Of a stretch of DNA of 64,000 nt, positions 18,215 through 26,692 are shown in pieces. The first letter of the stretch is position 1. Every line of letters starts with the position of its first letter. The position numbers were made by a program, and so were the translations under genes. This stretch comes from Bacillus sp. V5-8f (GTDB taxonomy: Bacteria; Bacillota; Bacilli; Bacillales; DSM-1321): positions 95,751-159,750 of the forward strand of contig NZ_PGUW01000017.1 in NCBI RefSeq assembly GCF_002863565.1, written 5' to 3'. The notes under the pieces were generated by a model, which saw only the letters and a program-made list of their open reading frames with translations, searched no databases and had not been told where the DNA came from.

Positions 18215-18389
18215 CAAATTCCTCCACAAAGATAAAATCAAGTATATTTTTATCAATATATGATAGTCTATGTTTTACATAATTGGGCATATTATAGAAC
18301 AGCATAGAACCGATTTCCTCTTTCTACATACAAAAGTTTTTTCTATATCCTTTATAGGCAAAAGCAGTCTAAAAAGGAGGAATCATCAA

Positions 18390-18533
18390 ATGAATCAAGG
18401 ATCTACTTATTTTAGGGAATTAAAAGAGCAGATAATCAACCAAGAAAAATGGGATAACCAACACTTCCATGTTTTTATTATGAGGCAGGCACAGGGAAAA
18501 GTAGACAAACATGTCAATACATTGGAGAAATGA
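18390..18533 (+). CDS. Hypothetical 47-residue protein
   Basis: A short, hydrophilic, charged protein beginning MNQGSTYFRELKEQI. The support is a textbook AAGGAGG ribosome binding site nine bases before the ATG; there is no family match I can offer. It is divergent from the small membrane protein gene and lies between IS remnants, so it may be a fragment of a longer lost gene or a genuine small protein. Confidence 0.4.
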   Translation: MNQGSTYFRELKEQIINQEKWDNQHFHVFIMRQAQGKVDKHVNTLEK

Positions 18534-18600
18534 CAAAGGAACATTCTTTTAAGGTGTTATATGTCCAACTTTTCGTAAAGAATGATGAACTTGTAAATAC

Positions 18601-19290
18601 GGTTTAAAGTGGACCCCATCGTCAACACACGAGTTATATATTTTTAAGGTGGGGCAGCACGCAACCTGAGTGTCTTCTTTTTTTGAGCCAAGGTGCTTAC
18701 TGGGCCTAAAAGAGGCTAGTTATACACATTTTTTGGGAGCAATTCATCCTTCTTTTATTTTTCCTTCTCTGGGGAGGTTCTGTCAAGAGCGAGCGAAGCG
18801 AGGGCGTAGCCGAATCCTCGGCAGGTTCACCCGTGAGAAGGAGACTCTTTTCAGGATGAATCGTTCACAGGCCATACATGGATACAGGTGGTTTATAGCC
18901 TAATGACTGGTCGGGGCGCTCCTGGTTGTAGAAGTCGATATAGCTGCCGATCTCTTTCTTGCTTCTCTGGGAGTCTGGTAATCTTTTAAATACACTTCCT
19001 CATACTTGATGCGTCCGCCATAATCGCTCCGTAATAATATTGTCCAGCGCCCGGCCTTTACCATCCATGCTGATTTGAATATCCTTTTCAGACACCAAAT
19101 CCGTATATTTCGGACTGGTCAAATGACCGCCCTGATCACTGTTTAAAATGACCGGCTGGCTCTGTGAAAGCGCCCGTTTAACGGCTTCCAGGACAAAGTC
19201 TATTTCCAGTGTCTGATCCAATTCCCAACTGACAACGTACCGGGAATACCAGTCAATGATTGCGACAAGGTACATCCAGCTGCATTGAAG
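18601..19290 (-). mobile_element. Second decayed IS3-family element (orfB fragment)
   Basis: Remnant of a different IS3-family (IS150-like) transposase. From 19275 it reads YLVAIIDWYSRYVVSWELDQ, LNSDQGGHLTS and ITERLWRT. After two frame changes it continues KYEEVYLKDYQTPREARK, then EIGSYIDFYNQERPDQSL and ends at 18867. The N-terminal third of orfB and all of orfA are missing. The sequence near 18604-18625 (AAAGTGGACCCCATCGTCAA) resembles a terminal repeat of this group, but the element has no matching other end. Confidence 0.75.
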
Positions 19291-19472
19291 CCAAATAAAT
19301 GATGATATTGGTAGTAGTGGACAGCATTGTAGGGTTACCTATACGTGATTAAGATGCAATAAAGATGATTGCAGAATAAATCAGGAAGGAAGTATTTGAA
19401 GACAGAAAAAAGTTTATAATCGAAAAAGGCGGAATGTATAGGAAACCAGATGTAGAAATTCTTTTAGTTACC

Positions 19473-19501
19473 TTGACGTAGATGATACATAATCATACAA
19501 T
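19473..19501 (+). promoter_or_regulatory. Sigma-A promoter of the marR-hlyD-ABC2 operon
   Basis: TTGACG at 19473-19478 and TACAAT at 19496-19501 are separated by exactly 17 bases. Transcription would begin about 19508, giving a very short leader before the MarR start codon. A MarR-family autoregulator would be expected to bind here, but I see no clear palindrome. Confidence 0.6.
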
Positions 19502-19517
19502 ATTCCTAGGATATTGG

Positions 19518-20015
19518 ATGGGGTTGGTTTGGTTGGAAAATAATTCAAACATAGAATGGTTCGAGAAACAATTTCCAATTTTAGATAGTGATGCTCTAAG
19601 AACTCTCATTTCTTTGATACAGACTTCTCATGAAGTTCGCAATGAGATGAGTTCTAAGTTATCAGACTTTGGGCTTTCACAGGGGAAATTTAAAATTCTA
19701 TTGGTCCTTTACCGTTTCCCATCTCCACTCAAGCCTTCAGAACTGGCGGCGTACGCAAAGGTTACACGCTCTACGATGACAGGTCTTATTAATGGTCTTG
19801 AAGGAGATGGATTTATTAGGCGAGGATCCCATGAGGATGGTAGAATGACGGCTATCCATTTAACAGAAGCTGGAATAGATATCATTAATCGATTGCTTCC
19901 ATTTTACGCTGCGCATAATGCCGATTTAATGTCTGAATTGACGAAGGAAGACCACAAATCTTTGCAAGCTTTATTAAAAAAAGTTAGGATTGGCCTCAAT
20001 CGTATAAAAGAATAG
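19518..20015 (+). CDS. MarR-family transcriptional regulator
   Basis: A winged-helix regulator of about 165 residues. The DNA-binding region is LKPSELAAYAKVTRSTMTGL, and the wing is GDGFIRRGSHEDGRMTAIHL, whose ED.R core is typical of MarR proteins. Flanking helices form the dimer interface. The start is uncertain: ATG at 19518 has AGGA six bases upstream, TTG at 19533 is also possible, and the longer upstream ATG overlaps the promoter. It is the first gene of an export operon and probably represses it until a toxic ligand binds. Confidence 0.85.
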   Translation: MGLVWLENNSNIEWFEKQFPILDSDALRTLISLIQTSHEVRNEMSSKLSDFGLSQGKFKILLVLYRFPSPLKPSELAAYAKVTRSTMTGLINGLEGDGFIRRGSHEDGRMTAIHLTEAGIDIINRLLPFYAAHNADLMSELTKEDHKSLQALLKKVRIGLNRIKE

Positions 20016-20127
20016 TAATTTATTAGTGTTATGCCATGTTATACAAATCCATTACGCCGCAATAGTACGGTTCCGAACTATTTAATGAAAAATGTACGTA
20101 TAAACTTAAATGGGAGAGAGAAAAATT

Positions 20128-21573
20128 ATGAAAAAACGTATGGTTTCCTCGGTGGCTCTACTAGCTTTAATAGGCGCTTTAGGGGGAGGCGGCTACTTAA
20201 TGGCTATGGATGGGAAGGATGCTGTGTCTGTAGCGGCCCAAGAAAAAGGCGGAATATTGACGGCTGATGTAGTCACTGCTTCTTTTCAGCAGGTAGGCGG
20301 GAGGGTTGCTTCAATTCAGGTCACAGAAGAACAAAAGGTAAAAAAAGGGAGCGTCTTAATGACGCTGGATTCCAAAGATATTGATTTGCAAATTGAAAAA
20401 CTAAAGCTCGATATTTCCCAAATGGATGTGAAAATTCAGCAGGCAAAAGATGGTGTACAGATGGGGAACGACAAAGTAACCACCCAGGAACAGGAAGCGC
20501 GTTTAGGGATTGAATCGGCTCAGGCAGCGGAAAGCTTGCTTAATTCGGGAACACGTTCTGAAGATTTGAAAAAGCAGGAGCTGGCTGTACAATCAGCTCA
20601 GCAATCTGTTGGAGTGGCACAGGAAGCCGTGGAATCCTCACAAAAATCCGAAAAAGTAGTACAGCAGTCTGAAAAAGCGGCCCAGCAATCGGTTAAGTCT
20701 GCGCTGGAATCACAGAAATCGTCTCAACAATCACTGGACTTTGCTGAAACCAATTATGATAGAATGCAAAAGCTATTTAACGAAGGATTAATTTCACAAG
20801 CTGATTTAGATAAAGCAAAAAATGAAGTCGATAATGCTAAAAGCCGGTTAGAGACAGCAAAAAACCAGGTGGATGCAATGAAAACTCAGGTAGAAACAGC
20901 AAAAGCTCAGATCGAGGCTGCAAGAAATCAGACTGAGGCAGCCGAAAAACAAGTAGCCATAGCGAAAAATACTGTATCGCAACAACAAACGGTTCTAGAG
21001 AAAATGGAGGCAGGTCCTACATCAGAGGAACGCGAGCAGGCAAAAGTTACAACTGAAAAAGCGGAAGTAGGTTTAACAAAAGCCCAGCAGGCCGGGCAGG
21101 ATGTTGAAAATAATGCATATAATATAGACTTTCTTGCAAAGCAGAAGCAATCGCTGGAAGTTCAATTAAAAGCACTGCAGGTCCAAAAGGACAGGTTGGT
21201 GTTAAGAGCGCCGATTGATGGAAAAGTGACGCGCGTTGTTCCTAAAGTGGGAGAAAATGTAGCCCCCGGATCACCTGTTGCTATGCTAGAAACTAATCAA
21301 CTATATTTCGAGGTTTATGTAGATGAAACTCAAATCTCAAAGTTGAAAGCAGGAGGAAATATCCCTTCCCATATAATTTCCTTAAATAAAGACATTCAAG
21401 GTAAGGTTCGCTATATTAGCCCTGCTCCGCAATATGCGAGTATTCGTATGAGTGGTGAAAAAGGGGAGCCTGATATCAGTTCTTTTCTCGTCCGGGTAGA
21501 TGTGAAACGTACTGCGCAATTGCTGCCGGGCATGACTGTGGAGGTGAAACTGGGTGAGCCAGCTAAGAGATGA
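20128..21573 (+). CDS. HlyD-family periplasmic-adaptor/membrane-fusion type protein
   Basis: A 481-residue protein with an N-terminal membrane anchor (VALLALIGALGGGGYLMAM), a biotinyl-lipoyl-like half (GGRVASIQVTEEQKVKKGSV), a very long Gln/Ala/Lys-rich alpha-helical coiled-coil hairpin (about residues 90-350), and the second lipoyl and beta-barrel part (LRAPIDGKVTRVVPKVGENV). Low-complexity QSAQQS-type repeats lie in the hairpin. In Gram-positives such proteins partner ABC or MFS exporters. The preferred start at 20128 follows GGGAGAGAG. It overlaps the next gene by 20 bases. Confidence 0.85.
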   Translation: MKKRMVSSVALLALIGALGGGGYLMAMDGKDAVSVAAQEKGGILTADVVTASFQQVGGRVASIQVTEEQKVKKGSVLMTLDSKDIDLQIEKLKLDISQMDVKIQQAKDGVQMGNDKVTTQEQEARLGIESAQAAESLLNSGTRSEDLKKQELAVQSAQQSVGVAQEAVESSQKSEKVVQQSEKAAQQSVKSALESQKSSQQSLDFAETNYDRMQKLFNEGLISQADLDKAKNEVDNAKSRLETAKNQVDAMKTQVETAKAQIEAARNQTEAAEKQVAIAKNTVSQQQTVLEKMEAGPTSEEREQAKVTTEKAEVGLTKAQQAGQDVENNAYNIDFLAKQKQSLEVQLKALQVQKDRLVLRAPIDGKVTRVVPKVGENVAPGSPVAMLETNQLYFEVYVDETQISKLKAGGNIPSHIISLNKDIQGKVRYISPAPQYASIRMSGEKGEPDISSFLVRVDVKRTAQLLPGMTVEVKLGEPAKR

Positions 21574-22741
21574 ATGGAACCATATTATTAATGGCAAGTT
21601 TATATGGCTCATGCTAACGGTTCCCTTGATAATATCCGTTGTATTTGGATATGTCTTTAAGAATGGCCAGATTAATGAAGCACCTATTGCAATAGTAGAT
21701 ATGGATAATAGTGCATACAGTCTTCAGCTAATCAATAAATTGAACGCGTCCCAATATATTGATGTGTCGGGCATTTATCATAATTCTATCGATCCAAATA
21801 AGTTGCTTTACAATGAAAAGTATGTAGGTGTTCTATATCTTCCGGAAGGGTTAGAGACCTCACGTTTGCAGGGAAAACAGACGAATGTAGGCTTTTATGT
21901 AGATATGGCTCTCCCGGCAGCTACGGGAAATGTTCGTTCCGGTGTGACAGAGGTTCTTAGTGCAGAAAATTCGGCCTACGCACTGGGAAGAATTAAAGCA
22001 ACCGGTTTAAGCGATAGTCAGGCAAGCGGAACCATTTCAAACATGGCTATTCAGCAACGCCTCTTATACAATCCAACGAATGACACAATGAGCAGCTCTG
22101 TCATTGGTTTTGTAAATACTATTATGCTATCACTATTATCGGGAGCTGTTTTAACCATTGTCCCTCGTTTACGAGAAGAAGAGAGACTGAAAAATGCCTT
22201 AGATAACCCGATAGGAATTATCTCCCGAGTACTTCCTTACGCTGTTATTGCCTGTGCGGCTTTATATTTAAGTACCGGATTGTTGAAGCATTTCGGGGGA
22301 TTACGTTTTGAAGGAAATGTCGCTCAAGTGTCTATCCCATTTCTGTTATTCACCATTAGTGCAAGTTTATTCGCAATGTTGCTTGGATGGACGGCTCCTA
22401 CCTCGGCAAAAGCAGGCGGGAGAGGGATGTTAGTTATATTGCCAGCATTTCTGTTGGGGGGAGTGCAATCCCCTGTTATGATGCTGCCTGACCCATTACA
22501 GCGGATAAGTAATCTCCTTCCTATAACGTGGCACTTTAAATTTATTCGTGGAGTAGGATTACGCGGTGGCGATTTACGTTACTTCATCCCTGAACTTGGC
22601 GGAATTTCTCTTTTAATTGTCGGACTGTTAATAGGTATTTTTCTCCTAATTTTAAAAGAAAAGAAAAAACTGGAGTCGTTTGCCGCTGAAGAAGAACTCG
22701 ATCTGATGCCTGATTTAATGAAGGAATCTGCTGCTCGGTGA
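21554..22741 (+). CDS. ABC-2 type transporter permease (YhgE/YhhJ-like)
   Basis: A 395-residue membrane protein. Topology is one N-terminal helix (FIWLMLTVPLIISVVFGYVF), a large extracytoplasmic domain (about residues 40-180, with APIAIVDMDNSAYS), then five helices including GRGMLVILPAFLLGGVQSPV, an ABC2_membrane_3 architecture. It starts with GTG inside hlyD, so the two are coupled. No ATP-binding subunit lies in this operon, which is unusual for an ABC-2 permease; one may be shared from elsewhere. Substrate is unknown. Confidence 0.8.
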   Translation: MSQLRDEWNHIINGKFIWLMLTVPLIISVVFGYVFKNGQINEAPIAIVDMDNSAYSLQLINKLNASQYIDVSGIYHNSIDPNKLLYNEKYVGVLYLPEGLETSRLQGKQTNVGFYVDMALPAATGNVRSGVTEVLSAENSAYALGRIKATGLSDSQASGTISNMAIQQRLLYNPTNDTMSSSVIGFVNTIMLSLLSGAVLTIVPRLREEERLKNALDNPIGIISRVLPYAVIACAALYLSTGLLKHFGGLRFEGNVAQVSIPFLLFTISASLFAMLLGWTAPTSAKAGGRGMLVILPAFLLGGVQSPVMMLPDPLQRISNLLPITWHFKFIRGVGLRGGDLRYFIPELGGISLLIVGLLIGIFLLILKEKKKLESFAAEEELDLMPDLMKESAAR

Positions 22742-22851
22742 ACTTAAATCTATTCGCTTTTTTGTCTAATGCAGGAAGGCAAAATTGACTATTCAAGCTA
22801 TGTGAAGGCTGTGACGAAAATAAGGTTGAACAATAGGGGTTCAAAAAAGGA

Positions 22852-22893
22852 GCTAAGTGGAAGATGATAAGATTTCCACTTAGCTGTTTTTTT
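22852..22893 (+). terminator. Intrinsic terminator of the marR-hlyD-ABC2 operon
   Basis: A perfect 11-bp stem GCTAAGTGGAA/TTCCACTTAGC with an 11-base loop, followed by TGTTTTTTT. Confidence 0.92.
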
Positions 22894-23144
22894 GCATGTA
22901 TTAAAAGGATAGAAAACTACTTGTTTAATTATTAATATAACAAATTTATTAATATAATATATTTGGATTTTTTCTCTGCTAGCTAGTTTTGTTTGTAATT
23001 AGGCAGCAGTGAATTTTACCAATATTCTTTCTGTTTTAATTTGCATTATATTATTGTATAATACCATGTAAGAATAAGATGCCGACGTCGAATTATTCAA
23101 TGTATACAATTTAATACTAAACAAGCGATGAATGCTAGGGGTCA

Positions 23145-23333
23145 AACTTTAGCAGGAGCAGTTTCTGGAGAGATCGCAAATCTTTGCGACGCCGAAGGGT
23201 TCACAATCTCAGGCAAAAGGACAGAAGTATAATAAAATATTATTTATTATTCTATTGATTCACGAGGATAATACAGTGTATTTTTTATATTCTGAAGCCT
23301 AAGAGATTGGAGAGCTCCAATCTCTTTTTTTTT
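23145..23333 (+). promoter_or_regulatory. Glycine riboswitch (single aptamer) with intrinsic terminator
   Basis: The core at 23164-23225 carries the glycine-aptamer signature: CTGGAGAGAT, a P3 stem TCGC/GCGA, then GCCGAAGGG, AATCTCAGG and CAAAAGGACAGA. Only one aptamer is visible; no second GCCGAAGG block follows. Downstream, AAGAGATTGGA/TCCAATCTCTT (23301-23326) plus a run of T forms an intrinsic terminator 72 bases before the permease start. Glycine riboswitches are known as ON switches, so glycine would be expected to allow read-through into the permease gene. A TATAAT at 23057-23062 may be the promoter -10. Confidence 0.88.
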
Positions 23334-23405
23334 ACCCAAAAAAGGAGTAGGTATAATTTTTTGGATAAATACTAGCTTTTACAATACAGCATGGGGGAAT
23401 TTATC

Positions 23406-24755
23406 GTGGCACACCAAGAGTTAAAAAGGGATTTGAAAAATAGACACGTGCAATTAATAGCAATTGGCGGAACGATTGGCACAGGTTTATTTTTAGGTTC
23501 AGGTAAGGCGATACAATTAGCAGGTCCATCCATCCTGCTGGCTTATTTAATCGTGGGAATGGCAGTGTTTTTTGTCATGAGGGCATTAGGAGAACTACTT
23601 TTATCAAATTCGGGTTATCAATCATTTACGGACTTTGCTGCAGATTATATTGGGCCATGGGCGGGTTTTGTGACCGGATGGACGTATTGGTTTTGCTGGA
23701 TAATGGTAGCTATGGCTGATATTATAGCTGTTGGCCTATACGTTCAATATTGGTTGGATATCCCGCAATGGATACCGGCTTTAATCTGTTTAATCATTTT
23801 ACTTGGTTTAAATTTGCTTACAGTTAAGCTTTTTGGAGAGTTAGAGTTTTGGTTCGCCATAATTAAAGTGATCACGATTCTTGCTTTGATCGCTATCGGG
23901 ATCATTTTGCTAGTCATTGGGTTCCAAACAGATACTGGAACTGTTTCTGTAAAAAACCTTTGGGAACATGGCGGTATATTTCCGAATGGGGTATCTGGTT
24001 TCTTGCTTGCCTTCCAAATGGTTGTGTTTGCATATGTCGGTGTCGAATTAGTTGGGGTTTCTGCAGCGGAAACAGCGAATCCACAAAAAAACATTCCATC
24101 TGCAATTAATAAAATTCCTATGAGAATTCTATTTTTCTATGTGGGGGCCCTTTTCATCATCTTAACCATCAATCCTTGGGACCAATTAAATGCATCCAGC
24201 AGCCCGTTTGTTCAGGTGTTCAGTTTGGTTGGTATTCCAGTTGCAGCAGGAATCATAAATTTTGTCGTCTTGACATCAGCAGCTTCAGCCTGCAATAGTG
24301 GGTTATTTTCAACGAGCAGGATTTTATATAACTTAAGCAGCATTAAACAGGGACCAGCCCGGCTAGCCAGATTAAATAAAAACCATGTGCCTAGTAACGC
24401 TTTGCTTACTTCAGCGGTTGTCGTTTCCATTGGAGCTCTTTTAAGTTATCTTCTTCCTGAACAAGCTTTTAGCATTGTGACGACCATTAGTGCAATTTGT
24501 TTCATATGGGTTTGGGGCATTATCTTAATATCCCATATTCGATATACCAAATTACGTCCGGATTTACACGAAAAATCAACGTTTAAAGCACCATTTACGC
24601 CATTTATAAATTATGTTGTATTAGCGCTATTTGCCTTTATTTTAATCATTATGTTATTTGCTGAAGCAACCCGTTTATCCGTGATGCTGACACCTTTATG
24701 GTTTGCGCTTTTGTTCCTGTTGTATTTTTTCAGAAGGAACAAGAAAAAAGCATAA
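23406..24755 (+). CDS. Amino acid permease, APC superfamily (CycA/AlaP-like)
   Basis: A 449-residue, 12-helix permease. The N-terminal signature IAIGGTIGTGLFLGSGKAI and the GELLLSNSGYQSF block are those of the amino acid transporter family that includes CycA (D-serine/D-alanine/glycine) and AlaP. The GTG at 23406 follows GGGGGA at seven bases; an ATG five codons earlier has no ribosome binding site. The glycine riboswitch in front makes glycine (or alanine/D-serine) the likely substrate. Import would be counter-intuitive for an ON switch unless glycine serves as nutrient; the sequence does not settle direction. Confidence 0.85.
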   Translation: MAHQELKRDLKNRHVQLIAIGGTIGTGLFLGSGKAIQLAGPSILLAYLIVGMAVFFVMRALGELLLSNSGYQSFTDFAADYIGPWAGFVTGWTYWFCWIMVAMADIIAVGLYVQYWLDIPQWIPALICLIILLGLNLLTVKLFGELEFWFAIIKVITILALIAIGIILLVIGFQTDTGTVSVKNLWEHGGIFPNGVSGFLLAFQMVVFAYVGVELVGVSAAETANPQKNIPSAINKIPMRILFFYVGALFIILTINPWDQLNASSSPFVQVFSLVGIPVAAGIINFVVLTSAASACNSGLFSTSRILYNLSSIKQGPARLARLNKNHVPSNALLTSAVVVSIGALLSYLLPEQAFSIVTTISAICFIWVWGIILISHIRYTKLRPDLHEKSTFKAPFTPFINYVVLALFAFILIIMLFAEATRLSVMLTPLWFALLFLLYFFRRNKKKA

Positions 24756-24883
24756 TTTCATTTCAAATCGGATTTAAAGTTCGACAACCTTTAAAAAAAT
24801 TATCATTTTATTATTTCTTTAAACATTACCCTGATTAATTTGGATTTATGATCAGGTCTAGATTAAAGTGCATAAGTTAATGT

Positions 24884-24918
24884 GAGAAATGGGAAAATCC
24901 TGTTTCTCCTTTTTTTTT
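24884..24918 (+). terminator. Intrinsic terminator downstream of the permease
   Basis: GAGAAATGG pairs with CC-TG-TTTCTC (6 bp plus a GG/CC extension) and is followed by CTTTTTTTT. Confidence 0.75.
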
Positions 24919-25044
24919 GAAGTGATTAGACTTAATAGAAACGTTGCTTGCTCAAACCCGGATATAAACTTTAGTGAATAGGTTATGGCCATGTGACATA
25001 TTCTTCAAAAGCATAAACACAATTACCTTATTACATCGAGGAGG

Positions 25045-25220
25045 ATATAAAATGGCTTAGTGAAAGCCTCATATAAGTTGAATTTCAATGATGTTTTTAG
25101 TACAGAATGTAATTACGTGATTGGCTCTTTTTTTGAGAACTTTTTGTAAGAATTTCATCCAGGCAGGATTCCTGCTCGTTTTATGAAGGATTTTACCCAT
25201 GAAATGCATAATGAATTAGG
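25045..25220 (+). other. Possible decayed coding fragment with an intact ribosome binding site
   Basis: GAGGAGG at 25040-25046 stands eight bases before an ATG that meets a stop after two codons. One base over, a frame reads GLVKASYKLNFNDVFSTE, continues to one stop near 25148 and resumes as EFHPGRIPARFMKDFTHE in the same frame up to 25220. This looks like the trace of a lost gene, but I recognise no family and the coding signal is weak. The rest of the 24919-25250 gap holds nothing I can support. Confidence 0.25.
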
Positions 25221-25250
25221 AAGATGTTCATTCGTCTGGGGGAGAAGAAA

Positions 25251-25694
25251 GTGAGAGATGCCGGATTAAATGGGTGGGTTGTAATTCTTGTTATTATAGC
25301 CGGAGTGGTGGTGGGACTAAACATAGATTCCCCTCCGATGGGTTTTTCACCACAAAAAACAATGGATTCTTCAGAGGAATCAAGTACATTGGAACTTGAT
25401 ACAAACGCGAAGCGAGCACTTGATGAGCTGATGTATCAGTCATTTGGAGGAGGAGTCATTGATTATGAAGCCAGTTGGTATAATAGTGTAACGAAAAGCG
25501 GGGTATTGGAAGAAGATGGTGAAAGGATCGTCATTCTCCGTTCACGAGGGGACGGTTACGATATGGAGGCAGAAAAATATGCCCTTACGGTAAGGGAGCA
25601 GTTCTTAGATGACCCCGTAATAAATGGTTCCAAAGTGATTTTATTAAATAGCGCTGGATCTAAAATAATACTCGAACTCCGTCGCAAGCATTGA
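25251..25694 (+). CDS. Hypothetical single-pass membrane protein
   Basis: A 147-residue protein with one N-terminal membrane segment (WVVILVIIAGVVVGLNI, about residues 8-24) and a soluble, probably extracytoplasmic, acidic domain. The GTG at 25251 follows GGGGAGAAGAAA. I recognise no domain. It stands alone in the variable region between the permease and a convergent small gene. The frame uses ordinary codons and has no internal stops, so I judge it real. Confidence 0.6.
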   Translation: MRDAGLNGWVVILVIIAGVVVGLNIDSPPMGFSPQKTMDSSEESSTLELDTNAKRALDELMYQSFGGGVIDYEASWYNSVTKSGVLEEDGERIVILRSRGDGYDMEAEKYALTVREQFLDDPVINGSKVILLNSAGSKIILELRRKH

Positions 25695-25991
25695 TCATTT
25701 AATCGGAAAAAATTTTGTAGAGTTCCAATATCGTGCATTTGCGTCCCTCCGAATGTTTCACAACCAGGTTTCGAACCGGAACTCCGGACCCTTCGTGAAT
25801 GTCTAGCATCCAGGTTTCAAAGAGACAATCTGGCAGTTCCGAGCGTTTCGGAAGGTCGATTCAAAGTAGGGTTTATCATACATAATATAGATGACCGGAT
25901 GATTTTGGTCGCTGTAAGGAACGAATTCTTTCAGGAACTGAGTTGATTGTCTGTTTTATCTTTTCTTCCAATGATGATCATCCCAAATGGG
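25695..25991. other. Gene-free stretch
   Basis: About 300 bases with no supportable gene. On the minus strand GGTTCGAAACC near 25769-25779 resembles a tRNA T-arm, but the bases around it form no acceptor or anticodon arm. Confidence 0.4.
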
Positions 25992-26026
25992 AATAAATAA
26001 AAAAGGATCTCCAGCCTTGAAGATCC
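25992..26026 (-). terminator. Intrinsic terminator of the small gene at 26046-26243
   Basis: On the minus strand, GGATCT/AGATCC with a 10-base loop is followed by TTTTTTATTT, 19 bases past the stop codon. Confidence 0.8.
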
Positions 26027-26045
26027 ATTTACACATATCACCTAT

Positions 26046-26243
26046 TCAGTCTAAAATTTTAAACCTTAGCAACTTTCCAGATCTTTTTGTTTTTCTTGGT
26101 GGAACCAGCTTTTGATATTTTAGATTCAAACTTTCCAAGGTATCCTCGATAAAGAACTGCAGGTCACAATCAGTAACAGGGATTTCTAGCTCTCCTTTTT
26201 TCCTTAATTCCGCTATTTTTTCCTCGTAATTCGTTTGCAGCAT
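26046..26243 (-). CDS. Hypothetical small basic protein
   Basis: A 65-residue soluble protein, helical in its first half (MLQTNYEEKIAELRKKGEL) with a basic tail (RKTKRSGKLLRFKI). A GAGGTGAAGG ribosome binding site precedes the ATG and a terminator follows the stop, so the transcription unit is complete. I do not recognise the family. It is divergent from the Mn2+ riboswitch transcript. Confidence 0.6.
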   Translation of the reverse strand: MLQTNYEEKIAELRKKGELEIPVTDCDLQFFIEDTLESLNLKYQKLVPPRKTKRSGKLLRFKILD

Positions 26244-26431
26244 GATCCTTCACCTCATTTTTACTATATTGATAACTTCATATCTTATAAGTACGATATT
26301 ACATAAAAAATTTCCTTGTATTTAAAGTCTTTTTTGTCGCACTGTGTAAAATATTTTTCCTCCCGTACAGGTATTCTTTTAGTGCACAAGCATATAATAT
26401 ATTGTGTCACATAATTAACAAGCCGCTTCGT

Positions 26432-26460
26432 TTGACGGCGACAGTTCTATACCATATAAT
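26432..26460 (+). promoter_or_regulatory. Sigma-A promoter of the Mn2+ riboswitch transcript
   Basis: TTGACG at 26432-26437 and a perfect TATAAT at 26455-26460 with a 17-base spacer. Transcription would begin about 26467, 20 bases before the riboswitch core. Confidence 0.8.
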
Positions 26461-26486
26461 CAAGTTATAATATGAATTTTTCATTT

Positions 26487-26654
26487 AAGGGGAGTAGCTG
26501 GATACAGCAAAGTCGTCAGTCCGGGATATCATATCCTCGGCTTTGTTGGCAACTCACGTTGTTAGCGAGACCTTGCCGTTTATTTGGCTAGGTCTTTTAT
26601 TTGTTTAGAGACGTTATGGCCAGGGAAACGGTTATAACGTCTCTTTTTGTTTTA
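26487..26654 (+). promoter_or_regulatory. yybP-ykoY (Mn2+) riboswitch with tandem terminators
   Basis: The aptamer runs 26487-26577 and has the conserved GGGGAGTAGC, the CAAAGTCGTCAGT / CTCGGCTTTGTTG pairing arms and the GCGAGACCTTGCC metal-site half. This class senses Mn2+ and, where tested, turns expression on. The 3' half of the aptamer (AGACCTTGCC) also forms the left arm of a terminator with GGCTAGGTCT and a T tail (26568-26603), so ligand binding and termination exclude each other. A second terminator, AGAGACGTTAT/ATAACGTCTCT with TTTTTGTTTT (26607-26654), follows at once. The controlled gene is the kinase-like gene 38 bases further on. Confidence 0.92.
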
Positions 26655-26692
26655 TCTGAAAAAGGAATTCCTACTGAAAGGAGCTGAGAAAT

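Noticed and set aside
25760..25800. Possible tRNA on the minus strand (T-arm-like GGTTCGAAACC)
   Set aside because: No acceptor stem, anticodon arm or D arm can be drawn around it.
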